33,900 nt of DNA from JAXGPP01 sp964436865 (GCA_964436865.1 CAYTFK010000037.1:1-33900), one strand, 5' to 3'; positions 1 to 8,064 are shown, numbered from the stretch's first letter. The notes: generated by a model not told the origin, from the sequence alone. Translations and numbers: made by a program.

Positions 1-114
1 GATTGTCGAGCGGATGAAGAGGTGCAGCTTTCGCGGAGCGAAAGGCAACAGTGGGCGTCGATTGTCGAGCGGATGAAGAGGTGCAGCTTTCGCGGAGCGA
101 AAGGCAACAGTGGG
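1..114. repeat. Two tandem copies of a 59-bp hairpin repeat
   Basis: Positions 1-55 and 60-114 are identical over 55 bases, giving a period of 59; the first copy may be cut by the window edge. Each copy holds a perfect 7-bp stem with a 3-base loop, CTTTCGC-GGA-GCGAAAG, at 28-44 and 87-103. The repeat lies 13 bp beyond the fliP stop codon, in the gap before the next expected gene (fliQ). No U-tract follows either stem on either strand, so this is not a standard intrinsic terminator. It resembles a REP-like dispersed intergenic element; I recall similar CTTTCGC/GCGAAAG hairpins from planctomycete genomes but cannot check that here. Confidence 0.85.
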
Positions 115-127
115 AGGGAAGCCGGCG

Positions 128-1033
128 TCAGCCGATGGGGACGAAGCTTTCGAGGAGCATGCCGACGACGAGGTGCCAGCCGTCGAGGAGGACGAAGAGG
201 AGGAGCTTGAAGGGGAGGGAGATGAGCACCGGCGGAAGCATGAGCATGCCCATCGAGACCATGACGGCGGAGATCACCATGTCGAGAATGAGAAACGGCA
301 GGTAGATCTGGAAGCCGATGAGGAACGCGGTCTTGAGCTCGCTGAGCATGAAGGCGGGCAGGAGGGCCTGGAGCGGCACGTCGTCGTAGCTTTCGGGCTC
401 GGGGTGGCCGGGCAGGTAGCTCATGAAGAGGTGGACATCGTCGCTGTTGCCGCAGCGGTCGATCTGCAGGCTCATGAACTGGCGGACGGGGGCCTGGCCG
501 CGGCGCCAGGCTTCGTCGAGCGAGATCTGCCGCTGGGTATACGGCTGGATGGCGTCGTCGTAGACCTGCTTCCAGACCGGCGTCATTACCAGCAAGGTCA
601 TGAAGAGCGACATCGCCGTGATGACCTGGCTGGGCGGAAGCTGCTGCGTGCCGAGGGCCTGCCGCAGAAGCCCCAGCACGACGACGATCCGCACGAAGCA
701 GGTAGTCATGAGGAGGATCGCCGGGGCGAGGCTGATGACGGTCAGCAGCAGCATCACCTGCAGCGCGGAACTGAGCCCTTCGGGACTGGTCCACTGCTCG
801 GGCCCGCCCGACAGGCCCTGCGGCACACCCAGGGTGAGCGGCGTATTGGGCAACTCCTGGGCGGCGGCGGTGGAGCCCAGGGCGGCCACCGCCAGGATGA
901 CCGCAAGAAGCGCAAAGGCGCGCCGGAACCATTTGCGGGCTACCAAAGGGGACAGGTCCGTGTTTTCGGTCATGGGATTACCCGGCAAACCGCGCTTACT
1001 CGCCGAAAAACGGACCGGTCGCCGCCTAGACAT
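128..1033 (-). CDS. fliP: Flagellar export gate protein FliP
   Basis: FliP is an inner-membrane subunit of the FliPQR export gate at the centre of the flagellar basal body. The C-terminal family signature is clear (MLPPVLISLPFKLLLFVLLD), as are the segment LAPAILLMTTCFVRIVVVLG and the conserved MSLFMTLLVMTPVW. A secretion signal ending near Ala-Ala-Ala-Gln precedes the mature part. I chose the ATG at 1033 because GGAGG lies 6 bases upstream and the start overlaps the fliO stop by 8 bases, which suggests translational coupling. It gives 301 residues with about 20 residues before the signal core. An ATG at 973 (MTENTDLSP) would give a more classical signal peptide but has no ribosome binding site. 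The protein is longer than the enterobacterial one (about 245 residues). Confidence 0.96.
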   Translation of the reverse strand: MSRRRPVRFSASKRGLPGNPMTENTDLSPLVARKWFRRAFALLAVILAVAALGSTAAAQELPNTPLTLGVPQGLSGGPEQWTSPEGLSSALQVMLLLTVISLAPAILLMTTCFVRIVVVLGLLRQALGTQQLPPSQVITAMSLFMTLLVMTPVWKQVYDDAIQPYTQRQISLDEAWRRGQAPVRQFMSLQIDRCGNSDDVHLFMSYLPGHPEPESYDDVPLQALLPAFMLSELKTAFLIGFQIYLPFLILDMVISAVMVSMGMLMLPPVLISLPFKLLLFVLLDGWHLVVGMLLESFVPIG

Positions 1034-1916
1034 CGCGATCCTCCAGGCCGTCGCCGGCGCGGACGAAGAGCCGGGCCGCCGGGCCGCTTTCAAAGCGGTC
1101 GGTCTCGGCCGGCTGGCCGGCAAGCTGATGGAAGACCTGCCGGAAGGTGGTCGACGCGCTTCCCGGCTGCGCCTGACGGCAGAGGGCGACCAACCGCGTG
1201 ACCTCGTCGGGGTCGGCGTATTCGCTCAGGGTTTCAACGCCGGCCGGCGTGACGGAGAGGAGCAACAGGCGGTTTCCGCAGCGGACGAGGTTGACCTGCT
1301 GACGGTAGCCGAGGTTGGCTTTTCCGAGCGTCTCGATCACTTCGGCGGGCAGTGCGGCGACTGTGTTCGGGCTGGACCTTCGCATGAGCCAGACGAAGAC
1401 GAAGAACAGGCCCAGCACTATCGCCAGGCTGCTGGCGACGGCGGTGATTCCTGACATCCCGCCGAGCGAGCCGGCAGAACGGTCGGCAGCGCTGCGTCCA
1501 GGAGGCTGGAGAGGCAGCCTGGTGTTTTCATTCTGACGCTCGAGCGGCACGGCGGCACTGCGCGGGCGTTCGATCGTTATGGCGGCCTCATCGGTTTGGG
1601 CGGCGGTTGCAGCGGCCTGGGCGGTTGATTCCACTGTGACGGTTGACGGCTGGAAACCGGTAGGGGGCGAGGCCGGGGCCTGGAAATCGGCGTAGACCAC
1701 GCCGCTTGGATTGGTGGCATTCGATGCGGGCCGGTTGGAGTCCACCGGGCCGGCAGGGACCGCGAGCGGAGCTGCCGCGGATGCCGACTGGGGCGCGGTC
1801 GCAGGGGCATGAGCGGAAAGGAGCGATTGATAGAGATCGACACCCTGGGCGGCGGCCGCGGATGCGAACAAGCCTGCTGCCAGGAAGATCAGACCGCTGG
1901 TGATGCTGCGAGGCAT
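1026..1916 (-). CDS. fliO: Flagellar biosynthesis protein FliO
   Basis: FliO helps assemble the FliP ring of the export gate. The 296-residue product has an N-terminal signal-like segment, a long Ala/Pro-rich low-complexity region, one strong membrane helix (AIVLGLFFVFVWLMRR) and then the typical FliO cytoplasmic domain, with EVIETLGKANLGYRQQVNLV and NRLLLLSVTPAGVETLSEY. AGGAGAG precedes the ATG at suitable spacing. It lies between fliN and fliP, as in many flagellar operons, and its end overlaps fliP. The N-terminal half is much longer than in short FliO proteins. FliO diverges quickly, so identification rests on the membrane helix/domain pattern plus position. Confidence 0.88.
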   Translation of the reverse strand: MPRSITSGLIFLAAGLFASAAAAQGVDLYQSLLSAHAPATAPQSASAAAPLAVPAGPVDSNRPASNATNPSGVVYADFQAPASPPTGFQPSTVTVESTAQAAATAAQTDEAAITIERPRSAAVPLERQNENTRLPLQPPGRSAADRSAGSLGGMSGITAVASSLAIVLGLFFVFVWLMRRSSPNTVAALPAEVIETLGKANLGYRQQVNLVRCGNRLLLLSVTPAGVETLSEYADPDEVTRLVALCRQAQPGSASTTFRQVFHQLAGQPAETDRFESGPAARLFVRAGDGLEDRDV

Positions 1917-1994
1917 CGTTCTCTCCTGTCATCGTTCGTTGCGGTGCGGCGGGTGAGCGCCGGTTGCAGCCGGGCGTGCGGGCAACAACGCGCA

Positions 1995-2738
1995 TCAACT
2001 GGCGGTCTGTGTTCCGGCGATCAGCTCGGCGACGCGAACGCAGAAATTATCGTTCAATACGAGCACTTCACCGCGGGCCACGAGCCGGCCGTTTACATAG
2101 ATGTCGACGGGGTCGCCGGCCAGCTTGTCGAGCGGGACCACCGAGCCCTTGCGGAGTTTGAGGACGTCTTCGAGGTAGAGGTGGGTGCGGCCCAACTCGA
2201 TGGTCAGATCGAGCTCAACGTCGCTGAGCAGATCGAGTGTGGCGTTTTCACTGGAGGCCTGCGCTTTGGCGAATTCCTCGAAGCGGAACGGCCTGGCTCC
2301 GGCGGTCGCCGAGGGCGAGTCGATGGAATTGATGGCTTGCTCGGCTTGCCGCAGCAGGAACTCGACGTCTTCGAGGGCGGGACTTCCGTCGTCGGCGGGT
2401 GCAGCCGCCGTGCGGGCGGGGGCGGGCGGTCTTTTCGGCGACGGAGCCCTGGCGCCGGCGCTCAGCAACCGTTCGATGTCGTCCTGGGAGGCCGATGATT
2501 CGGCGCCGCTTGACTGAGCCGGCGCGGCGGATTTCGGGGGACCCGGGGCAGCGGGGGGCGGTGAAGTGGCCGCTCCGCGAAGCAGGGCCTCGATTTCGCC
2601 CTGTTCGAGCTGGTCGGAATCGCCCGGACTGGATGGGGCCGGGGCGGCGGGGGCCGGTGCGGCCGGGCCGGCAGCCGACGATTGCTTGAGCAGGCGCTCA
2701 ATTTCGTCCTGGTCGAGAAGTCCTTTATCGTCGGCCAT
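1995..2738 (-). CDS. fliN: Flagellar switch protein FliN with repeated CheY-docking-like N-terminal motifs
   Basis: The last ~90 residues are a clear FliN/SpoA domain (LLSDVELDLTIELGRTHLYL, then GSVVPLDKLAGDPVDIYVNG and ARGEVLVLNDNFCVRV). FliN forms the lower C-ring, the switch that sets rotation direction. The product is 247 residues, about 110 more than enterobacterial FliN. The extension is Pro/Ala-rich and contains short acidic helices resembling the CheY-binding tip of FliM: LLDQDEIERLL (7-17), LEQGEIEALL (44-53), ASQDDIERLL (83-92) and a weaker ALEDVEFLL (121-129). FliY proteins of other phyla carry one such motif; several in series is unusual. No fliM is found in this operon. The ATG has only a weak ribosome binding site. 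Confidence 0.93.
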   Translation of the reverse strand: MADDKGLLDQDEIERLLKQSSAAGPAAPAPAAPAPSSPGDSDQLEQGEIEALLRGAATSPPPAAPGPPKSAAPAQSSGAESSASQDDIERLLSAGARAPSPKRPPAPARTAAAPADDGSPALEDVEFLLRQAEQAINSIDSPSATAGARPFRFEEFAKAQASSENATLDLLSDVELDLTIELGRTHLYLEDVLKLRKGSVVPLDKLAGDPVDIYVNGRLVARGEVLVLNDNFCVRVAELIAGTQTAS

Positions 2739-2828
2739 AGGAATCCATTCCCAACGCGCCGGACGACCCTGCGCACGAGCCGCGCGCCGGGCCGCCGCTG
2801 CCGTCCGTGGCTTCCTCGGCCCGCGCCG

Positions 2829-3434
2829 TTACTGCTCGATGTACGAGAAGTCGCTGAAAACAACCCCCTTCAGAAAAGGCTTTCCGAGGGCTTGGTTAGT
2901 TTTCTCTAAAATTCGTCTTTTGATCAAGCCCAACCCGGCGTCTGTCAGATCGACCAGTTCGCAACTGCGGATAGTGACGATGACCTGATCGCGGATTCGA
3001 TGCTGATTCTGCTGCAAAGAGGCTTCGAATTCCTCGGCTTCGGCAGTATCGATGGTTCCGTAGAGGCGGAAATCGATTCGCATCGTCGTATTGGCCGTGG
3101 GATGGAATGTGGTCACGCTAAACTGGCCAAGTTCCCTCTCTACCCGATGCTTCGTTGCCGTGGGGGGGGTGTGTTCTTTGGATTTGCCATGTTTGGTCTC
3201 AGAAGCTTCTTCTGAGTGCTTGGCTTCGCCCTCGTCGTCGGGCGGCTCGGCCTCGTGGCTGGTGTTTGCCGCGGCCTGGCTGCCGGAGCCGACGGGAATA
3301 TAGAGGTAGGCGACGAGGCATTCGGCGGTGACGATCAGCATGGCGAAGGCCAGGAGCTTGATCTTGCTCAGAAGGCCGCCGGAGCGTCTGGCGGTTTCGG
3401 CCGCGGCATCGGTTGGATTAGGGGGTGCGGACAT
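2829..3434 (-). CDS. fliL: Flagellar basal body-associated protein FliL
   Basis: FliL is a single-pass inner-membrane protein whose periplasmic domain surrounds the stator. The 201-residue product has a short cytoplasmic tail, one membrane helix at about 24-46 (KLLAFAMLIVTAECLVAYLY), an acidic Ser/Glu/Lys-rich linker, and a FliL domain ending in VVFSDFSYIEQ, matching the usual family C-terminus. I prefer the ATG at 3434, which has AAGG upstream; an ATG at 3455 in the same frame would add seven residues. It lies between flbD and fliN. The stator genes motA and motB, which often precede fliL in this type of operon, are not here. Confidence 0.9.
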   Translation of the reverse strand: MSAPPNPTDAAAETARRSGGLLSKIKLLAFAMLIVTAECLVAYLYIPVGSGSQAAANTSHEAEPPDDEGEAKHSEEASETKHGKSKEHTPPTATKHRVERELGQFSVTTFHPTANTTMRIDFRLYGTIDTAEAEEFEASLQQNQHRIRDQVIVTIRSCELVDLTDAGLGLIKRRILEKTNQALGKPFLKGVVFSDFSYIEQ

Positions 3435-3581
3435 AATTCGACCTTTTCGGAGCAACGGGCGCGCCTTGCATCGCGCAGCATCGACCCTCGGCGCGGGCGC
3501 GGGGTCGAGGCCAATGCCCGGAAGGGCGGCTATTTCGGGTGCTAGCCCCTCGTGAAAGCATAGGCCACAAAATCGTGCCGG

Positions 3582-3794
3582 TCATTCGGGCCGGTGGACC
3601 CGCGGATTGGGGATGAGGTGCTTGGCTTGTTGATAGGCGACCGCGCGGCGGAGGACTTCGTCGCTCGATTCCCTCACCACCAGCCGCTCCCCGGTAGTGA
3701 GGGTAATGAAGGTGTCGGGACGGGCCTCGATGTACTGGATGAGGTCGGCATTGAGGATGAACGGCTCGCCGCCGAGGTGGGTGAGTTTGATCAT
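3582..3794 (-). CDS. flbD: FlbD family protein
   Basis: This 70-residue protein matches the small FlbD family found next to flgE and motA in many flagellar operons. Diagnostic features are the start MIKLTHLGGEPFILNADLIQ and the core TFITLTTGERLVVRESSDEV. The molecular role of this family is not well established, and it is unrelated to the Caulobacter FlbD transcription factor. It begins 36 bp after the flgE stop and is followed by 147 bp before fliL. That space contains no other gene, although motA and motB are often found at this point. No clear ribosome binding site is seen. Confidence 0.9.
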   Translation of the reverse strand: MIKLTHLGGEPFILNADLIQYIEARPDTFITLTTGERLVVRESSDEVLRRAVAYQQAKHLIPNPRVHRPE

Positions 3795-3830
3795 CGGTCG
3801 CTAGCCGCGGGCCAGGGGTGTTCGCGGAAC

Positions 3831-5903
3831 CTATCTTCGCAGGGCAAGCAGCTCGTCGATCATCTGCTGGGCGGTGGTGATGACGCGCGTATTGCCGCGG
3901 TACATCGTCGAGGCCAGGATGAGGTCGATGAGATTCGAGCCGATGTCGGTATTCGAGAGTTCCACGGCACCGGCGACGATGGTGCCGATGCCCTGTTGGC
4001 CAGGATCGCCGTGGACGGGCAGGCCGGAGTTGACGCCTTCAGCGAACATGTTTTCGCCGCGCTGCTCGAGTCCGGCGGGGTTGGAGAACCGGGCGAGGCG
4101 GATCTGGGCCAGGTCGCGCGTGACGCCGTTGGAGAATACGCCGCGGATCGTGCCGTCTTCGCCGACGATGAAGCTGGTCAGCGTACCGGGCGCCGAACCG
4201 TCTTGCCGCGACACGGCCAGGGCGCTGCTACTTGCGGCGAGTCCGGAGATCTGCGAGAAGTCGAGTTCGAATTCCAGCGGCGACGCGCTGGGCACGTTGC
4301 GCCGCTGGATGGAGACGGTGGATTCGGTGGCGGTGATCAGGTTGCCCTCGCCGTCGAAGCTGATCAGGCCGGTTCCGACGGCGATCTGCGAGCCGCTGGC
4401 GGGATCGTTGTCGGGAGAATCGGCGAACCAGCGATAGGTCGTCGAGGAGCTATCGCGGCTTTCCATCACCATCGTCACTCGGACGCGGAGCGGAATGCCG
4501 AGCGAGTCGTAGACGATGAAGTCGGTGACGGCGCTTTCACCGACGGCCAGTTGTGCAGTGCCGAAGGGGAGATTGACGTTGGTGGCGCCGGTGGGGGTGA
4601 CCATCAGCATGTCGGACAGGCCGATTTCAATGGCATTGTCGAGTCCGTTATTGCCGGTGAGCACAATCCTTCCATCGAGTGTCACCTTTCCGCCGGGATC
4701 GTTTCCGGAGGCGGAATCAATAGGGATGGGATGCACCGGGTCGGGGCCGGGCGTCCGCTGAATGCCCAGCGACTCTTCCATAAAGGTGATCAAATCGCTC
4801 ACGGTGGTGTTGGCATCGATGGTGAGGGATTTGGTTTCCTGGGCGCGGCCGCCTTTGCGGCCGTTGAACTGCAGCGTGCCTTCCTCGAAAACCTGTTCGT
4901 AGCGGTGGCCATCGCGCTGGCGGATATTGGTCAGGAGGGTGTCGTAAGCGATCTTGGGCCCATCGAAATCGAGGAGCGGCAGGGTGGCCAGGACGTTGTC
5001 GGCGGTGTTGTCGGTGTAAGTCGTCGCGCCGGTGGCGAGCGATGTTACCCGGTGGTATTCGTTGGTATTGGCGACGTTGCGGTAGATGCGGATCTCGTCC
5101 CACTGGCTGGGGTCGGCAGGTTGCGGAAGATCGCTGAGGTTGATCTGCTGATTATCGACGTTGAGCGTGATGGAGGGGCTTTCGAAAGGCCGGCTTTCGC
5201 GGCCGTTCGCAGTGTTGAAGTACGTGACGTAGTAGTTGTAGCTGCCGTCGAGAGCGCCCGCCGCGCCGATCTCGGCGGTAGGCGCCGCGGTGGGGTGCTC
5301 GTAGCGGCTGTCGCCGAGGATGCCGGTCTGGATGATCTGGGCGATGTCGGCGATGTCGCCGGTGGGCGTCAACTGCCCCTCGAGGTAGGCGTTTTGCGTC
5401 GGCTGGGCCACCGAGGCGGCGCCCAGGGGGATGGTGATCGGATCGAGGACGGTGCGCTGGATCTGATACTGGTCGTCGACGCCGAAGCCCAGCAGACGGT
5501 TGCCGGTGATGGTGACGATTTCATTGGCGGCGTTGAGCTTGAAGATGCCGTTGCGCGTGTAGAGTTGCTCGCCGCTGCGGCCCTGCACGACGTAGAATCC
5601 CTCGCCCTGGATGGCCAGATCGAGCGGGTTGGAACTGATCTCGACGGTTCCCTGGCTGAAGTCGGGGGTGATGTCGGAGACCATGGTTCCCAAGCCGACC
5701 TGCCGCGGGTTCGTGCCGCCCGAATCGCCTGTCGGCTGGGCACCGAGACTGAGGGTCTGAAGAAACTGGGTGGCAAACGACGCCTGGGATGCCTTGAAGC
5801 CGACGGTGCTCGAGTTCGCCAGGTTGTTGCCCACCACGTCGATGGTGGTTTCGGCGGCAGTCAGACCGGTCAAGGCCGTGCTCATTGCCGATGCAAGACC
5901 CAT
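3831..5903 (-). CDS. flgE: Flagellar hook protein FlgE, enlarged, with an inserted domain
   Basis: FlgE polymerises into the hook joining rod and filament. The N-terminus (MGLASAMSTALTGLTAAE, then GNNLANSSTVGFKAS) and the C-terminus (GAVELSNTDIGSNLIDLILA, ending in an amphipathic helix) are the conserved D0 coiled-coil segments. The TVEISSNPLDLAIQGEGFYV block is also typical. The product is 690 residues against about 400 in enterobacteria. Residues about 216-305 look like an inserted beta-sandwich: SYNYYVTYFNTANGRESRP, WDEIRIYRN, and TTYTDNTADN resemble Ig/fibronectin-like modules in phage tail proteins. A perfect GGGAGGTG ribosome binding site stands 4 bases before the ATG. It lies between flgD (hook cap) and flbD. 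Confidence 0.96.
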   Translation of the reverse strand: MGLASAMSTALTGLTAAETTIDVVGNNLANSSTVGFKASQASFATQFLQTLSLGAQPTGDSGGTNPRQVGLGTMVSDITPDFSQGTVEISSNPLDLAIQGEGFYVVQGRSGEQLYTRNGIFKLNAANEIVTITGNRLLGFGVDDQYQIQRTVLDPITIPLGAASVAQPTQNAYLEGQLTPTGDIADIAQIIQTGILGDSRYEHPTAAPTAEIGAAGALDGSYNYYVTYFNTANGRESRPFESPSITLNVDNQQINLSDLPQPADPSQWDEIRIYRNVANTNEYHRVTSLATGATTYTDNTADNVLATLPLLDFDGPKIAYDTLLTNIRQRDGHRYEQVFEEGTLQFNGRKGGRAQETKSLTIDANTTVSDLITFMEESLGIQRTPGPDPVHPIPIDSASGNDPGGKVTLDGRIVLTGNNGLDNAIEIGLSDMLMVTPTGATNVNLPFGTAQLAVGESAVTDFIVYDSLGIPLRVRVTMVMESRDSSSTTYRWFADSPDNDPASGSQIAVGTGLISFDGEGNLITATESTVSIQRRNVPSASPLEFELDFSQISGLAASSSALAVSRQDGSAPGTLTSFIVGEDGTIRGVFSNGVTRDLAQIRLARFSNPAGLEQRGENMFAEGVNSGLPVHGDPGQQGIGTIVAGAVELSNTDIGSNLIDLILASTMYRGNTRVITTAQQMIDELLALRR

Positions 5904-5967
5904 GATTCACCTCCCTCATTACCTTTAGAGTAAAGTCTGTTCCTGTCATCAGGTCGGGCGAATGTTC

Positions 5968-6402
5968 TCAGCCTGCCGAAGCGGGCGGGGCGCCGAGAAT
6001 CTCGCCAATGTTGTCCAGATCGACTTCGTAGGCTCCAACCTTCAACTTCGGTTGTCCGTCAATGACCGACACCCGGTCCACCGGGCCGCTCACTCGTTCG
6101 CCTTCGGCCGTCAATGCGGTGATGTACTGTCCGATCAGGCTGCTGGCGGTGGCCATGGCCTGGCCCAATTGAACCGACTCGAGGGTCTCGGTGAGCCGCG
6201 AGTTCGATTCGATCTCGCGGATCTGGCTCACCTGCTGGAGAATCTGGTTATTGTCCATGGGACTCATGGGGTCCTGGTTCTGCAGCTCGGCGATGAGGAG
6301 TTTGAGGAAATCGTCGAGGTTGACGTCGTTCAGGAGGCTGTTGTTCGACGTTCCGGTGCGCGCGGCTTGCGACACCTCGGTTCCGATGGAGTTTGTGGAC
6401 AT
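5968..6402 (-). CDS. flgD: Hook assembly (cap) protein FlgD, short form
   Basis: FlgD caps the growing hook and is needed for FlgE polymerisation. The conserved N-terminal export/capping segment is visible (DFLKLLIAELQNQDPMSPMD, then NNQILQQVSQIREIESN). A short beta-rich tail follows, from about SLIGQYITALTAEGERVSGP, resembling the Tudor-like part. At 144 residues it lacks the Ig/FnIII-type domain of enterobacterial FlgD (about 230 residues), as do some Gram-positive FlgD proteins. It sits between fliK and flgE, the usual place, 64 bp ahead of flgE. Confidence 0.93.
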   Translation of the reverse strand: MSTNSIGTEVSQAARTGTSNNSLLNDVNLDDFLKLLIAELQNQDPMSPMDNNQILQQVSQIREIESNSRLTETLESVQLGQAMATASSLIGQYITALTAEGERVSGPVDRVSVIDGQPKLKVGAYEVDLDNIGEILGAPPASAG

Positions 6403-6428
6403 GACGTGTGTTCCCTTCTCGGGTGTTT

Positions 6429-7982
6429 TCAGATCGTGATGTCGAGGCGTTGCGGATCGACTCGCCGCGGGCCGCGCACGGGCGCCGGTCCTTCCGGCTC
6501 GGCCGCAGAGCGGGATCGAGTGTAGGCGCGATGATCGGGTGAGCGATAGGACGACTGCGATTGGCTGCCCGGCTCCTGCGGAGAGCCGCCGGCACCGCGG
6601 TTGAGCAAATCGACGTCGAACCGCTGCACTTTGATGTCGTGTTCGGCGAGGCGCTCGCGGAGCGCGGGGAGATTATCCAGAAGCAGGCTTTGAGCCGCTG
6701 AATTCTCCGCTTCGACACGGGCGTTCATCACCCCGTTGCGGATCGTCAGTTCAACGCGGAGCGAGCCCAGTTCGGGCGGATGGAGCCGCAATCGCACGTG
6801 GCCGCCGCGGTCGTTGGCGGCCTCAAAAGCCCGGGCGACTCGCTGCACGAATCGCACCCGGTCGGCCTGATCGGACGGTGTCTCGGCTTGGCGACCAGTG
6901 GAGGCGGCGGAACGGGCCGCGTGTGAACCTTCGGCTCGATTGCCGACGGCCGGGCCGACTTCGGCGTCGCCGCCCGCCGCCGAGCCGCGGCCATCGGCAG
7001 GCGGCGCTTCGACCGCTGATACGGCAGCAGCAATTTCGGTGGCCGCCGGGGCGGTGGCCGCGTTGCTCTTGTTCGGGCCGGGCGACGTTTGTACGGCTGG
7101 AGCCGACTCCGCGTCCTGTTGGCCGGCGTTTTGTTTACCGGCTGATTGTTTACCGGCTGACTGCTGCTTTACCCGTCTGGAGCGTGGTTCATTGACGAAG
7201 GCAGCCGTTGGTTCCGCAAGCGGTTCCTGTTGGCCGGCGGTCTTCGCGATCTCGGCGACCTGGTCGGTGTTGGCGGCCGTATCTGGAGCGGCTTGCGAGT
7301 CCGCTTTCTGCCGCTGTACTGCGGTCTCGGCTGGCAGGTCGGCCGGAGCGGTTGCGGAGGGCTCGCCGAGAACAGCCGTTGCTTCGCCAGGAAGCACCGT
7401 CGTTTCCGGAGCAACGGCGTTGGCGGTTTCGACGTCTGGCTGGGGGCCCACCGCGGAGTCGGGCGACTGACCGGTCGCTTGCCGGTCGGAGCCTGCGGGC
7501 GTTTCCACTTCCTGCTCAGCCGATGCCTCTTCTGCATTGCAGGCCGAGGTGTTTTGCGCTGCCGGCTGCGCGGCGGGGACGGCCGTTACGGCTGCCTCGG
7601 CAGGCTCGGGCGGCTGTTCGTCGCTGTCGTCAGCAGCCGCTTCTTCCTCATCGGTTTCGAGCGGGCAGCTTTCAGGATCATCATTCGATGCGGCGACCGA
7701 GTCGGTTTCGACGGAATCGTCTTGCGGTCCAGCGTCGGCCGGCGGGTCGGATGGCTGTGCCGATGTTGCGGCCGCGGGATCGCGCGGCTTCTGATCTGCG
7801 GCGGGAGGCTTCGCCGAGACTGGAGGCGGCGGCGTGTAGGGGGATGGAGCCGCGGCCTGCTTGGCGCGCGTCAGCTCCGCTTCAAACAGGTCGCTGGCGG
7901 CACGTTCGTGCGACGAGTGCGCGGCGGTTGATGCGGCGGTGTCTCGGGCGAACCAGTTGGCGATGATGTCGTGCGTCGGCAT
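6429..7982 (-). CDS. fliK: Flagellar hook-length control protein FliK
   Basis: FliK is the secreted ruler that sets hook length and switches export specificity. Most of the 517-residue product is a low-complexity Ala/Pro/Glu/Gln-rich chain, as expected for this ruler. The C-terminal domain carries the family core HVRLRLHPPELGSLRVELTI followed by NGVMNARVEAEN and LRERLAEHDI. I chose the ATG at 7982 because AGGAG precedes it by about 8 bases; upstream in-frame starts lack a ribosome binding site. A 15-bp tandem repeat at 7122-7166 encodes a K/Q-Q-S/N-A-G repeat. It follows the YlxF/MotE-like gene and precedes flgD, as in Bacillus-type operons. Confidence 0.9.
   Translation of the reverse strand: MPTHDIIANWFARDTAASTAAHSSHERAASDLFEAELTRAKQAAAPSPYTPPPPVSAKPPAADQKPRDPAAATSAQPSDPPADAGPQDDSVETDSVAASNDDPESCPLETDEEEAAADDSDEQPPEPAEAAVTAVPAAQPAAQNTSACNAEEASAEQEVETPAGSDRQATGQSPDSAVGPQPDVETANAVAPETTVLPGEATAVLGEPSATAPADLPAETAVQRQKADSQAAPDTAANTDQVAEIAKTAGQQEPLAEPTAAFVNEPRSRRVKQQSAGKQSAGKQNAGQQDAESAPAVQTSPGPNKSNAATAPAATEIAAAVSAVEAPPADGRGSAAGGDAEVGPAVGNRAEGSHAARSAASTGRQAETPSDQADRVRFVQRVARAFEAANDRGGHVRLRLHPPELGSLRVELTIRNGVMNARVEAENSAAQSLLLDNLPALRERLAEHDIKVQRFDVDLLNRGAGGSPQEPGSQSQSSYRSPDHRAYTRSRSAAEPEGPAPVRGPRRVDPQRLDITI
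7122..7166 (-). repeat. Three 15-bp tandem repeats within fliK
   Basis: Three consecutive 15-base units (7122-7136, 7137-7151, 7152-7166) share the pattern (a/g)ccggc(g/t)... and encode a five-residue repeat of K/Q-Q-S/N-A-G in the disordered part of FliK. Such repeats can expand or contract in frame and so change ruler length. Confidence 0.75.
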
Positions 7983-8064
7983 GGGCTGTCTCCTGGACGC
8001 CGCTGCGGAACCTGTTTGCCGGCGCGGGTCGGACCGAACCGGCGTGTGACTGTTCATCCGGTTT

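Noticed and set aside
1..114. CRISPR array
   Set aside because: Only two copies exist, they are adjacent with a 4-base separator, and the unit is a hairpin repeat with no variable spacers or cas genes.
110..1201. Plus-strand open frame opposite fliP/fliO, rich in Glu, Asp and His
   Set aside because: Shadow of FliP and FliO codons; composition is artefactual and there is no sensible ribosome binding site.
3594..5933. Very long plus-strand open frame (779 codons) opposite flgE
   Set aside because: The minus strand encodes an unmistakable FlgE with a perfect ribosome binding site. The antisense frame is the usual by-product of high G+C codon use and has low-complexity Gly/Asp/Val content with no domain.
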